A stretch of 64,000 bases of DNA. Source: Trinickia terrae. GTDB taxonomy: Bacteria; Pseudomonadota; Gammaproteobacteria; Burkholderiales; Burkholderiaceae. The position numbers were made by a program, and so were the translations under genes. Positions 47,186-56,495 of the stretch are shown piece after piece. Location: assembly GCF_005144415.1 (NCBI RefSeq), contig NZ_SWJE01000007.1:186001-250000 (forward strand). The letters are read 5' to 3'. Numbering within the stretch: the stretch's first letter is position 1; each line of letters opens with the position of its first letter. Below the pieces are notes generated by a model. That model worked only from the letters and a program-made list of their open reading frames with translations. It was not told the origin of the DNA and did not search any database.

Positions 47186-47847
47186 GACTTGCTCCCTCGC
47201 TTATGCCGTCCGAACCGGGACTCAAGAATTTTCGTAAGTCTGATCAGCGGCATTCCCATAATCAGGTAAAAGCACGCGACCATCGTATAGACAGTCGTGT
47301 TGTCGAAAGTCGAGAACGCGATCAGCTGCCCTTGTCGTGTTACCTCAGTAACGGCGATAGTTGACGCAATCGCCGAGTCCTTCAGGAGCATGAGCAGGGT
47401 ATTGCTGTATGGGGGCAGTGCGACTCTAAACGCCTGAGGCAGAATCACCCTGTACATCGCCTTCACCGTGCTCATCCCGATCGAGCGCGCAGCTTCCAGC
47501 TGACCTTGATCGATTGATTCAATCCCTGATCTGAATATTTCAGAGATGTAAGTCGAATATGCGAACCCCAATCCCGCGATACATGCCTGCAGTGACGTGA
47601 GCTTGATTCCGATATCGGGAAAAACAAAGTAAATGTAAAAAAGAAGAACGAGCATCGGCAAAGCGCGAACGGCATTGACCATCGCCGTTACTGGCACTAT
47701 CAGCCACGAAATCTTCGATATCGTGCAGAATGCCCACATTAATCCTAGAGGGGTGCTGACCAAAAGTGAGAGAACCGTGATGACGACGGTCATCTTCGCC
47801 CCATCAAGAAGAAATGGCATATATGCCGGTACGTTACTCCAATGCAT
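47182..47847 (-). CDS. Polar amino-acid ABC transporter permease
   Basis: 221 residues, HisMQ/GlnP family. Helices include [20 protein letters not shown] and [20 protein letters not shown]; the ATPase-binding EAA loop is [20 protein letters not shown]. One permease only, so it presumably works as a homodimer, unlike ehuCD ectoine systems with two. It is first in the importer operon, with AGAGGT before the ATG. Codon use is less GC-biased than in most of the window. Confidence 0.92.
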   Translation of the reverse strand: MHWSNVPAYMPFLLDGAKMTVVITVLSLLVSTPLGLMWAFCTISKISWLIVPVTAMVNAVRALPMLVLLFYIYFVFPDIGIKLTSLQACIAGLGFAYSTYISEIFRSGIESIDQGQLEAARSIGMSTVKAMYRVILPQAFRVALPPYSNTLLMLLKDSAIASTIAVTEVTRQGQLIAFSTFDNTTVYTMVACFYLIMGMPLIRLTKILESRFGRHKRGSKS

Positions 47848-48643
47848 AGGACCTCTTGTACTATCTGTTAGCTGTTTTCCTGGAGGAAAACCCGAATACG
47901 AATTTGTATAGGATATCGAATTGTCTTCGTTGGTACCGCGGACAATATCCGTCCACGCCTGCTAAGAGTTTCGAGCCTATCCCCTCATGGATCTCCCGGT
48001 CGGGAGCCTCGTGTAGATCGTTGTCTCTATCTCCTGGACCGCTCATTAAGCGTCTCGATTATGTCCCTCTGTACTGCAGCGCCTGGAATGCTTGTGGCTG
48101 GCGCAATCCCGTGCCGCCGAGCCTGTAAATTAAAAATTGCGCATGGGCGGGTTGCCGGCGTAGATCATCTGGTTCGAACCAGCCTATAGTTGCAGGCCGT
48201 AACTTTTCGCCTAGCGGTGCGGGAGCTTGGGAGGCGTTACGGCTTCCTGGTTCGAATGAGCAAAGATGTCTTGGGCAGAATCGCATGGTCATTTTTGTCC
48301 GCCTAATTAGTTTTGGAAATGGGCCATAAGCAATCGCTATATTGTGCGTGCCGGCTGCCAGCGCGAGCATTCCTCGCATTCCCCGCACGCCCCCGCGCAG
48401 CATGCGTTTTCCGCCGGGACTGGGTGTTTGAGTCGGTACGCAAATGTGCTTCACGGCCTGTGCCTTCGGTGATGAACCGGTTGTCAGCTCGGAAATATTC
48501 CTGTAACAGTAGGGACGCTGTGCTGCGAAACGTTGATGGACCGAGCATACGCAGCCGTTATTTTGTTGAGAATTGTACTAGTACGGTAATTTTCCGGATC
48601 GCTTTTGAGCGACGATGGACGCTTACGTCAGGGGCGCAAGGAG
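47848..48643. other. Divergent control region between amino-acid importer and enuR
   Basis: About 800 bp without a supported gene, except for the palindrome at 48574-48584 near enuR. Its length suggests possible decayed sequence; short frames (for example 48059-48454 minus) have no ribosome binding site or known motif. Confidence 0.45.
48574..48584. promoter_or_regulatory. TGTACTAGTAC site upstream of enuR (candidate EnuR operator)
   Basis: TGTACTAGTAC lies 60 bp before the regulator start; the same 11 bases occur in a 12-bp perfect palindrome upstream of doeA (50073-50084). Confidence 0.65.
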
Positions 48644-50056
48644 ATGGCACCGGTGAGGGCTTTGAGAAAGTGGCACGACGCGCTGGCGGCCGCTCACGGT
48701 GCGGAATCCAAATACAAACGGCTTGTCAAGGCGATTGCACTCGACATCGAAAGCGGTGCGCTCGCCCCGGGTGTGCGGCTGGCGACGCGGCGCGAAGCGG
48801 CGGCGGAGCTCGGCATCAGCGTGCAGACGGTGACCAATGCTTACAAGGAGCTCGAGAGGCAGGGCCTGATCCGCTGCGAGGTCGGGCGCGGCAGCTTTGT
48901 CGCCGCGCGCGTGACTGAAACGATGTCAAATTACATTCTTGATTCTGCGGAACGCGAGATTGTCGACTTTTCGACCGCACGCATTGTGCATACCGCCGAT
49001 CACGATAGCGCGTGGCGAGAGATCTGTGCGACATTCGCGACCCTCGACTCGCAGCCCTGGATCTACTCGTTTCGGCCGGTTGCGGGTTTTGAACATCACC
49101 GTCAGGCGGGGGCGGCGTGGCTCGCCTCGTTGAACATGCCGGTCAAGCCCGAGTCGCTGCTCATCACCAACGGTGCGGCGCACGGCATTTTCCTCGCGCT
49201 GGCTTCAACCGTCGGCCCCGGCGACACGGTGCTGTGCGAGAGTCTTACGGAGCACGGCGTGATCGGCGCGGCGAACGTGCTGGGCTTCACGCTCAAGGGC
49301 CTCGAGATCGACGAGTATGGCATTCGACCCGAGCATTTCGAAGAGATGTGCGACAGTGAACGGGTGAGCGCGCTCGTCTGTACACCGACGTTCAACAATC
49401 CCACAGTGTCCCTATTACCCGATTCGCGCCGCCGCGCGATTGCGCGCATCGCGGAGCGCTACGGCGTCTACGTGATCGAGGACGACGTCTATGGCGCGCT
49501 GCCCGTGAAGACTTGCACGCCCATCGCGAGTTTGATTCCGGAACTGGCGTTCTACTGCACCAGCATGACGAAGTCGGTGCTCACGGGGCTACGCACCGGC
49601 TATCTGGCGATGCCGCGCCGGCTTGCGTTGCGCGTGGAGAGCGTGCTGCGCGTAAGCAGCTGGATGGCGACCTCCCCGATCGCGGAGATCGCCACGCGCT
49701 GGATCGTGGATGGCACCGCGCGCCGTCTGGTGGAACTGCAGCGCGGGCATCTCGCGGTACGCCAGGCCATGGTTCGCGAGGTGCTGGGCGAATACGTGCT
49801 GGGCGCGCATCCGAACGCGTTATCGGCATGGCTGCGCGTACCCGACTACTGGCAGGCCGAACGCGTGGTGCGCGAGCTGCGGAATCGACAGATCGCCGTG
49901 ACGTCTCCCGAGCCGTTTCTCGTGGGCGGTACGCCGCGGCCCAACGCGGTTCGGATTTGCCTGGGCGCCGAGACCACCGACGCCGTGTGCAAGAGCGCGC
50001 TGGAGACCATCGCGGGAGTATTCGAACAGTACCCTCACGTGCACGATTTCAATTGA
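48644..50056 (+). CDS. enuR: MocR/GabR-type PLP-dependent regulator of ectoine utilisation (EnuR)
   Basis: 470 residues: a GntR winged helix (RLVKAIALDIESGALAPGVR, AAAELGISVQTVTNAYKELE, GLIRCEVGRGSF) fused to an aminotransferase-fold effector domain with PLP Lys310 (FYCTSMTKSVLTGLRTGYLA), CTPTFNNPTVSLLP and VIEDDVYG. In EnuR the domain binds PLP and responds to ectoine breakdown products such as N-alpha-acetyl-diaminobutyrate. doeA-doeB-doeX directly downstream support the name. ATG 48644 is used; GTG 48653 has AAGGAG at better spacing and may be the true start. Confidence 0.88.
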   Translation: MAPVRALRKWHDALAAAHGAESKYKRLVKAIALDIESGALAPGVRLATRREAAAELGISVQTVTNAYKELERQGLIRCEVGRGSFVAARVTETMSNYILDSAEREIVDFSTARIVHTADHDSAWREICATFATLDSQPWIYSFRPVAGFEHHRQAGAAWLASLNMPVKPESLLITNGAAHGIFLALASTVGPGDTVLCESLTEHGVIGAANVLGFTLKGLEIDEYGIRPEHFEEMCDSERVSALVCTPTFNNPTVSLLPDSRRRAIARIAERYGVYVIEDDVYGALPVKTCTPIASLIPELAFYCTSMTKSVLTGLRTGYLAMPRRLALRVESVLRVSSWMATSPIAEIATRWIVDGTARRLVELQRGHLAVRQAMVREVLGEYVLGAHPNALSAWLRVPDYWQAERVVRELRNRQIAVTSPEPFLVGGTPRPNAVRICLGAETTDAVCKSALETIAGVFEQYPHVHDFN

Positions 50057-50072
50057 GTGGCATCGTAAAAAC

Positions 50073-50084
50073 TGTACTAGTACA
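50073..50084. promoter_or_regulatory. TGTACTAGTACA palindrome upstream of doeA (candidate EnuR operator)
   Basis: A perfect 12-bp palindrome between the enuR stop and doeA, shared (11 bp) with the site before enuR. Confidence 0.7.
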
Positions 50085-50261
50085 ACCTGAGGCAATTTTT
50101 AGAACATTACACTGTGTCTCCTTTCATCATGCACGCGACCTGAGGTCCCCGTAGTCGCCTACACGGTTGCCAGTAGATAGCGCCTACGCCATTACGCGCA
50201 CAGTGTTTGCTTCTGCCGAAGGGCGGGAAATCATTCCGATTGTAGTCTCGTTTAATAAGGG

Positions 50262-51485
50262 GTGCTATTGGAAGCGAATGAAACGCGTGTCGGGAGCGGT
50301 GAAACGCCGTCGCGCCTCCCGTTTTTGCGCGGCGAATACGAGGCGCGCATCGCGAAGGCGCGCAAGGCGATGCAGCAGGCCGGCATCGATCTGCTGATTG
50401 TCACGGACCCGACCAACATGTACTGGCTCACCGGCTATGAGGGCTGGTCGTTCTACGTGCATCAGTGTGTGCTGCTCGCACAGGAGGGCGACCTTGTGTG
50501 GTTCGGGCGCGGCATGGATGCGAACGGTGCGAAGCGGACGACATTCCTCACGCACGACAATATCATTGGTTATCCGGATCATTACGTACAATCTACGGAA
50601 TCTCATCCGATGGACTACCTCGCGCGCGAAGTGGTGTTGGCGCGCGGATGGGAGGCGCTCCGCATTGGCGTCGAGCTCGATAACTACTACTTCAGCGCCG
50701 CCGCGTATGCCGCGCTTCAGCGTCATCTACCCCGCGCACGCTGGGCCGACGCGACTGCGCTCGTCAACTGGCAGCGCGCCGTGAAGTCGCCGCGCGAGAT
50801 CGAGTACATGCGCGTCGCGGCGGCGATCGTCGAGAAGATGCACGCGCACATACTCGAAACCGTCGAGCCCGGCATGAAAAAGTGCGATCTGGTTGCACAG
50901 ATCTACGCGGCGGGCATTGCCGGCGTCGAAGGTCGCGGCGGCGACTATCCCGCCATTGTGCCGCTGTTGCCGAGCGGCCCCGACGCCGCTGCCCCGCACC
51001 TCACGTGGGACGACTCGGCGTTCACGTCGAACTCCGGCACGTTCTTCGAAATCGCGGGCTGCTATCGCCGCTATCACTGCCCACAATCACGAACGGTCTA
51101 TCTCGGCAAGCCGCCCCAGCATTTTCTCGATGGCGAGAAGGTTGTGCTGGAAGGCATCGAGGCGGGTCTTGAAGCCGCGAAGCCAGGTAATGCGTGCGAG
51201 GAAATCGCCAACGCGTTCTTCGCCGTGCTGCGCAAATCGGGCGTCGAAAAGAACAGCCGTTGCGGCTACTCGATCGGTGCGAGCTACCCCCCCGACTGGG
51301 GCGAACGCACCATGAGCCTGCGCCCCGGGGACCGCACGGTTCTCGAACCTGGCATGACGTTTCACTTCATACCGGGCCTGTGGTTCGACGACTGGGGCCT
51401 CGAAATCACCGAGAGCATTCTGATTACCGAAACCGGCGTCGAAACGTTCTGTAGCACGCCGCGCAAACTGTTTCTGAAGGAGTAG
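50262..51485 (+). CDS. doeA: Ectoine hydrolase DoeA (M24/creatinase fold)
   Basis: 407 residues. It opens the ectoine ring to N-acetyl-diaminobutyrate. The pita-bread fold of M24 peptidases is shown by LIVTDPTNMYWLTGYEGWSF, RAVKSPREIEYMRVAAAIVE, GCYRRYHCPQSRTVYLGKPP and LEPGMTFHFIPGLWFDDWGL. Context (EnuR before, DoeB 2 bp after) decides between this and Xaa-Pro peptidase or creatinase. The frame opens with GTG 50262; TTG 50268 has AAGGGG 5 bases upstream and may be the true start. Confidence 0.9.
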   Translation: MLLEANETRVGSGETPSRLPFLRGEYEARIAKARKAMQQAGIDLLIVTDPTNMYWLTGYEGWSFYVHQCVLLAQEGDLVWFGRGMDANGAKRTTFLTHDNIIGYPDHYVQSTESHPMDYLAREVVLARGWEALRIGVELDNYYFSAAAYAALQRHLPRARWADATALVNWQRAVKSPREIEYMRVAAAIVEKMHAHILETVEPGMKKCDLVAQIYAAGIAGVEGRGGDYPAIVPLLPSGPDAAAPHLTWDDSAFTSNSGTFFEIAGCYRRYHCPQSRTVYLGKPPQHFLDGEKVVLEGIEAGLEAAKPGNACEEIANAFFAVLRKSGVEKNSRCGYSIGASYPPDWGERTMSLRPGDRTVLEPGMTFHFIPGLWFDDWGLEITESILITETGVETFCSTPRKLFLKE

Positions 51486-51487
51486 GA

Positions 51488-52519
51488 GTGATGCGAGCGT
51501 CTCCGATCACGCCGACCGTCAATTACGACACCGATGGTGTGCAACACGGATTTCTGAGGCTGCCTTATTCGCGCGACGATTCGGCGTGGGGCGCGATCAT
51601 GATTCCGCTGACCGTGGTGAAGCGCGGCGAAGGGCCGACCGTGCTGCTCACGGGCGGCAATCATGGCGACGAATACGAAGGCCCGATCGCACTCGCGAAG
51701 CTTGCAGCATCGTTGCAAGCTGCCGACGTGAGCGGTCGCGTGATCATCGTGCCGTACATGAACTATCCGGCGTTCCGCGCGGGCAAGCGTACCTCGCCGA
51801 TCGATGCGGGCAACCTTAACCGCAGCTTCCCCGGGCGGCCCGATGGCAGCGTGACCGAAAAGATCGCTGACTATTTTCAACGCCATCTGCTCGCGCGCGC
51901 CGACTATGTGCTCGATATTCACGCGGGAGGGCGCACGCTCGACTTCGTACCGTTCGCGGCAATCCATGTGCTTCCCGACGGCGAGCAGCAGGCGCGTTGC
52001 GAGCGCGCGATGCGCTCGTTCGGTGCGCCGTATTCGATGCGCTTGCTGGAGCTGGACAGCGTGGGGATGTTCGACAGCGCCGTGGAGGAAGCGGGGAAGG
52101 TGTTCGTCTCGACCGAGCTTGGCGGCGGCGGCACCTCGACGGCGGCGAGCATGGCGATTGCAGATCGCGGCGTACGCGGTTTTCTTGTGCACGCAGGCGT
52201 GATGGCGCATGAACACGGCGAGCGGGATGCGCCTTCGCGGACCACGACGCTGCTCGACATGCCCGATGGCGCTTGCTATACGACGAGTGAGCATCGCGGC
52301 CTGCTGGAGATGTGCCGCAATCTCGGGGAGATGGTGGAGGCCGGCGAAGTGCTCGCGCGCGTGTACGACATCGAGCGCACCGGAGCGCGTCCCATGGAGT
52401 ATGTCGCGCAACGCGGCGGTCTGCTCGCGGCTCGCCATTTTCCGGGGCTCGTGCAGGTCGGCGACACCGTGGCCGTGGTCGCCGACGTGGTCGAGCGTAA
52501 CCTGCCGGTCACTGCATGA
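51488..52519 (+). CDS. doeB: N-alpha-acetyl-L-2,4-diaminobutyrate deacetylase DoeB
   Basis: 343 residues of the succinylglutamate desuccinylase/aspartoacylase family. Zinc ligands: His58 and Glu61 in LTGGNHGDEYEGPIAL and His144 in VLDIHAGGRTLDF; NLNRSFPGRPDGSVTE is also typical. It removes the acetyl group from the DoeA product, giving diaminobutyrate. ATG lies 2 bp after doeA with AAGGAGTAGGAG upstream. Confidence 0.92.
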   Translation: MMRASPITPTVNYDTDGVQHGFLRLPYSRDDSAWGAIMIPLTVVKRGEGPTVLLTGGNHGDEYEGPIALAKLAASLQAADVSGRVIIVPYMNYPAFRAGKRTSPIDAGNLNRSFPGRPDGSVTEKIADYFQRHLLARADYVLDIHAGGRTLDFVPFAAIHVLPDGEQQARCERAMRSFGAPYSMRLLELDSVGMFDSAVEEAGKVFVSTELGGGGTSTAASMAIADRGVRGFLVHAGVMAHEHGERDAPSRTTTLLDMPDGACYTTSEHRGLLEMCRNLGEMVEAGEVLARVYDIERTGARPMEYVAQRGGLLAARHFPGLVQVGDTVAVVADVVERNLPVTA

Positions 52520-52541
52520 ACGTGATGAGTGAGCAGGCACC

Positions 52542-53024
52542 GTGATCAAGCTCGACCGATACGACCTTGCGATCCTGCGCATCCTCGAGCGCGACGGCCG
52601 CATCACCAAATCGAAGCTCGCCGAAGAGGTCGGCCTCTCGATCTCGCCCGCGTGGGAGCGCGTGCGCAAGCTCGAGGAGAACGGTGTGATCCGCGGCTAT
52701 CGCGCCGACATCGACTGGATCGGTGCCGTCAAGGGCAGCCGCATCGTTGTCGAAGTGACGCTCTCGCGGCATACCGCGTACGACATGCGGCGCTTCGAAG
52801 AGCGCGTGAGCGCCACCGATGAAGTGATGCTGTGCTATGCCACGGGAGGCGGCGTGGACTATGTGCTGCATGTGATGACGCGCGACATCGACCACTATCA
52901 GCGCTTCATCGACCGCCTGCTCATGGAAGATCTGAGCATCGAGCGCTACTTCACCTATATCGTGACGAAGGTCGTGAAGTGCGCGCTGGATCGCAGACCA
53001 GCGTGGGTCACTGAGGGTGATTGA
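52542..53024 (+). CDS. doeX: Lrp/AsnC family regulator DoeX
   Basis: 160 residues: helix-turn-helix (YDLAILRILERDGRITKSKL, AEEVGLSISPAWERVRKLEE) and a RAM ligand domain (SRIVVEVTLSRHTAYDMRRF, VMLCYATGGGVDYVLHVMTR). DoeX is the Lrp-type regulator found next to doeAB in ectoine degraders. GTG start 22 bp after doeB. I saw no doeC or doeD after it. Confidence 0.88.
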   Translation: MIKLDRYDLAILRILERDGRITKSKLAEEVGLSISPAWERVRKLEENGVIRGYRADIDWIGAVKGSRIVVEVTLSRHTAYDMRRFEERVSATDEVMLCYATGGGVDYVLHVMTRDIDHYQRFIDRLLMEDLSIERYFTYIVTKVVKCALDRRPAWVTEGD

Positions 53025-53290
53025 ATCTTTTCTTTCGATGAGCATTGCATCGGAAAAATCGCAAACGCATTAACCCGAATACAAAAAATTCCGTGGCGCA
53101 GCGGGAGAGAGAATGAAGTTCAGAAGCTGACGGCTGGCAAAAGACTTGTAGGGGCGAGAAGTCGGAGGGAGCAGTGAAGGCGTTCGGCTCGCCCCTTGTT
53201 GTGAAAGCTGCCGCGGCCATGCCGCTCTCGTTTCCATCGATGACACATTTATCCAGTTCCATGCGATCTGGAATTTTGAGGAAGCTGAAG

Positions 53291-54859
53291 ATGACGTTCC
53301 CTACATCGCCCAATGAAATGAATGGCGCTGAAAGTCTCGTGCACACGCTGTTAAAGTCGGGTGTCGACACGTGCTTCGCCAACCCCGGCACAAGCGAGAT
53401 GCACTTTGTCGGCGCGCTTGACCGCATTCCCGGCATGAAGTGTGTCCTCGGTCTGCAGGAAAACGTGGTGACCGGCATGGCGGACGGATACTATCGAATC
53501 GCACGCAAGCCCGCGAGCACGCTGCTGCATTGCGGCCCGGGCCTCGCCAATGGCATGGCCAACTTGCACAATGCACGTCGCGCCCGTGCCGGCATCGTGA
53601 ACATCGTGGGCGATCAGGCGACCTATCACCGTCCGTATGACGCGCCCCTTACCGCAGATACGGAAGGTATGGCACGCACCGTCTCCCACTGGGTGCGCAC
53701 CAGTTCGCATGCCTCGCAGGTTGGTCGCGACGCCGCAGCGGCGGTCCAGGCAGCAAGGGCGATTTCGGGGCAGATCGCCACGCTGGTTCTGCCCGCCGAC
53801 GCGTCGTGGAGTCAGGGCGGCATCGTTGCCGAACCGCTGGCTGTGGCGGTTGCGCCGCCGATTGACCCCCACGCCGTTGAGAACGCCGCGCGAATCCTGC
53901 GCTCCAACAAGAACGTCCTGATGCTTCTCGCAGATCAGGCCACGCTTGCCCAGTCACAAAGACTCGCATGGCGCGTCGCCAGGGCGACCGGCGCGGACCT
54001 TTTGGCCAGTTACACGAATGCGCACATGGCGCGCGGGCGCGGGCGACTGCAACTCGAGCGGGTACCGTACGGCACGGATGCCGCTATTCAGGCGCTGAGC
54101 CGCTACGAGCACATCATCCTCGTCAACGCGAATCCGCCTGTCGGCTTCTTTGCGTACCCGGGCAAGCCTTCCACGCACTATCCCTCCAATGCACAGATTC
54201 ATGTCTTGTCACGACATGACCAGGACTCCGATGCTGCTTTGCAGGCCCTCGTAGACGAACTCGGCGCACCCGAAGTCGCGCTTCCGGATCCGGGCCCGCG
54301 TCCGGAAGCGGTGGGGGGCGCGCCCACGCAGGAAGGTCTCGCGCTGGCGCTCGCAGCGCTGATGCCCGAGCATTCGATCGTTTCGAACGAGAGCATCTCG
54401 TTTGGCCGCGATTTCTACAAGCTCACGCACGCCGCGCCGGCGCATGACTGGCTCAATCTCGGAGGGGGGGCAATCGGCGACGGGCTGCCGGTTTCGACCG
54501 GTGCAGCAGTAGCCGGCGGTGGCGATCGTCGCGTGATCAGCCTACAGGCCGACGGATCCGCAATGTATTCGTTGCAGTCGCTCTGGACGCAAGCAAGGGA
54601 GAAGCTGCCGTGCACGACGATCCTGTTGAACAACCGCAAGTACAACATCCTGATTGGCGAGTACCAGAACGTTGGCGCGGTGCCTGGGCCGACGGCGATG
54701 GGCATGCTCGACCTCTCCAATCCGGACCTGGACTGGGTCCAGCTCGCAAACGGCATGGGCGTCGAGGCGGCGCGTGCGATCACGCTCGAGGAATGCGCGG
54801 ACCTAATGAAGCAGAGTTTCCGCCAACCAGGCCCCTTCCTCATCGACCTCATTATTTGA
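53291..54859 (+). CDS. ThDP-dependent enzyme of the acetolactate synthase / benzoylformate decarboxylase family
   Basis: 522 residues with three ThDP-enzyme domains. Glu57 (VLGLQENVVTGMADGYYRIA) activates thiamine diphosphate; the cofactor-binding segment is VISLQADGSAMYSLQSLWTQ with NNRKYNIL. No regulatory subunit gene is near, so a decarboxylase or lyase of a 2-oxo acid is likelier than true acetolactate synthase. ATG 53291 is used (GAGGAAG upstream); ATG 53318 has none. Downstream aldehyde dehydrogenase and aminotransferase fit an amino acid-to-oxo acid-to-aldehyde-to-acid route; the substrate is unknown. Confidence 0.85.
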   Translation: MTFPTSPNEMNGAESLVHTLLKSGVDTCFANPGTSEMHFVGALDRIPGMKCVLGLQENVVTGMADGYYRIARKPASTLLHCGPGLANGMANLHNARRARAGIVNIVGDQATYHRPYDAPLTADTEGMARTVSHWVRTSSHASQVGRDAAAAVQAARAISGQIATLVLPADASWSQGGIVAEPLAVAVAPPIDPHAVENAARILRSNKNVLMLLADQATLAQSQRLAWRVARATGADLLASYTNAHMARGRGRLQLERVPYGTDAAIQALSRYEHIILVNANPPVGFFAYPGKPSTHYPSNAQIHVLSRHDQDSDAALQALVDELGAPEVALPDPGPRPEAVGGAPTQEGLALALAALMPEHSIVSNESISFGRDFYKLTHAAPAHDWLNLGGGAIGDGLPVSTGAAVAGGGDRRVISLQADGSAMYSLQSLWTQAREKLPCTTILLNNRKYNILIGEYQNVGAVPGPTAMGMLDLSNPDLDWVQLANGMGVEAARAITLEECADLMKQSFRQPGPFLIDLII

Positions 54860-54996
54860 CGCTCCTTCAAAAGCCGGCTTAGCGGGTTGAAACAACGAAG
54901 GCGCGCGACATGACGTGCGCCTTCGGACCTGAGAGCATCAAGTTATTGGCATTGAAATACCGATCAAAAGGTCGAAAGCCGACACCGGAGACTCCC

Positions 54997-56445
54997 ATGC
55001 TCAACAAGACCCAGTTTTTCATCGATGGCGATTGGGTATCGCCCTATGTAGCGCGCGAGCTGCCCGTCATCGATCCCTCAACCGAGCAACCGTGTGCCGT
55101 CATCTTGATCGGAGACGAGCGGGACGCCGACCGCGCGGTGGACGCAGCCAGCCGTGCGTTTGCGAGCTGGTCGAAGACCCGGCCGACGGAAAGGCTCGAG
55201 CTTGTGGAGCGTTTGCTCGAGATTTACGAGCGTCGAGCTCCTGAAATGGCCCAGGCCATCAGCCTCGAGATGGGTGCGCCGATCGACATGGCGCTCGCGG
55301 ATCAGGTTGGGGCTGGGACGTGGCACATCACAAATTTCATCGCCGCGTTCAAGGATTTCCAGTTCGAGAGGCCGCTTGGCGCGCATGCGCCTGACGATCG
55401 CATCCTGATGGATCCGATCGGTGTCGTCGGCCTGATAACTCCCTGGAACTGGCCCATGAACCAAGTGACCCTCAAGGTCGTTCCGGCTCTTCTCGCGGGC
55501 TGCACAATGGTGCTGAAGCCTTCGGAAATCGCGCCACTCTCGGCCATGCTGTTCGCGGAGTATGTCGCGGAAGCCGGGTTCCCGAAAGGTGTGTTCAATC
55601 TCGTCAACGGCGACGGTGCGGGCGTTGGCACACGGCTCTCGTCGCATCCCGACGTCGAGATGATCAGCTTCACGGGTTCGACACGCGCTGGCATCGCCAT
55701 CTCGAGGGCCGCCGCGGCGAGTCTCAAACGCGTCGTGCTCGAACTCGGGGGCAAAGGTGCCAATCTGATTTTCGCGGATTCTGATCCAGAAGCAGTGAAA
55801 AGAGGGGCGCTCCACTGCTTCAAAAACACGGGGCAGAGCTGTAATGCGCCCACACGCATGCTCGTTGAGCGATCAATCTATGAACGCGCGATTGCCGAAG
55901 CCAAGGCGGTCGCCGAATCTGTCGCTGTGGATTCGGCGCACAAGACCGGCAAGCACATCGGGCCGCTGTCATCAGACGCTCAGTTTGCAAAGGTGCAGGA
56001 AATGATCCGGAAAGGCATCGACGAGGGCGCACGTCTTGTTGCAGGTGGACTCGGTCGGCCTGACGGGCTTCAGCGCGGCTATTTTGTTCGCCCGACCGTG
56101 TTTGCGGGAGTGAACAACCAGATGGCAATCGCGCGGGAGGAGATCTTCGGACCGGTTTTATCCATTATCCCGTTTGATAAGGAAGACGAAGCGATTGACA
56201 TTGCGAACGACACCCCCTATGGGCTTTCGAACTATGTCCAATCGACAGATGGCGAGAAGCGAAATCGTGTCGCCGCCCGCTTGCGCTCGGGCATGGTGGA
56301 GATGAACGGTCGACCGCGCGGCGCTGGATCGCCGTTCGGGGGTGTCAAGGCCTCAGGCCGTGCACGTGAGGGAGGAGTTTGGGGGATCGAGGAGTTCCTC
56401 GAGCCCAAGGCGGTATCGGGTTGGGCAGCACTCCAAGAAGACTAG
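54997..56445 (+). CDS. Aldehyde dehydrogenase family protein
   Basis: 482 residues. NAD-binding PWNWPMNQVTLKVVPALLAG, ISFTGSTRAGIAISRAAAAS, general base Glu249 (VVLELGGKGANLIF) and nucleophile Cys282 (NTGQSCNAPTRMLV), EEIFGPVLSIIPF. It would oxidise the aldehyde made by the ThDP enzyme. The ATG at 54997 follows CCGGAG; an 87-bp longer frame has no ribosome binding site. A small hairpin (54897-54924) precedes it. Confidence 0.9.
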   Translation: MLNKTQFFIDGDWVSPYVARELPVIDPSTEQPCAVILIGDERDADRAVDAASRAFASWSKTRPTERLELVERLLEIYERRAPEMAQAISLEMGAPIDMALADQVGAGTWHITNFIAAFKDFQFERPLGAHAPDDRILMDPIGVVGLITPWNWPMNQVTLKVVPALLAGCTMVLKPSEIAPLSAMLFAEYVAEAGFPKGVFNLVNGDGAGVGTRLSSHPDVEMISFTGSTRAGIAISRAAAASLKRVVLELGGKGANLIFADSDPEAVKRGALHCFKNTGQSCNAPTRMLVERSIYERAIAEAKAVAESVAVDSAHKTGKHIGPLSSDAQFAKVQEMIRKGIDEGARLVAGGLGRPDGLQRGYFVRPTVFAGVNNQMAIAREEIFGPVLSIIPFDKEDEAIDIANDTPYGLSNYVQSTDGEKRNRVAARLRSGMVEMNGRPRGAGSPFGGVKASGRAREGGVWGIEEFLEPKAVSGWAALQED

Positions 56446-56495
56446 AGCTGCTCCGCTCGCAACCTTCAGGTTTCAACCGGCTATCACTGACGATC

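Noticed and set aside
54897-54924. Hairpin GAAGGCGC/GCGCCTTC after the ThDP-enzyme gene
   Set aside because: Loop is long and no T tract follows, so a terminator call is not justified.
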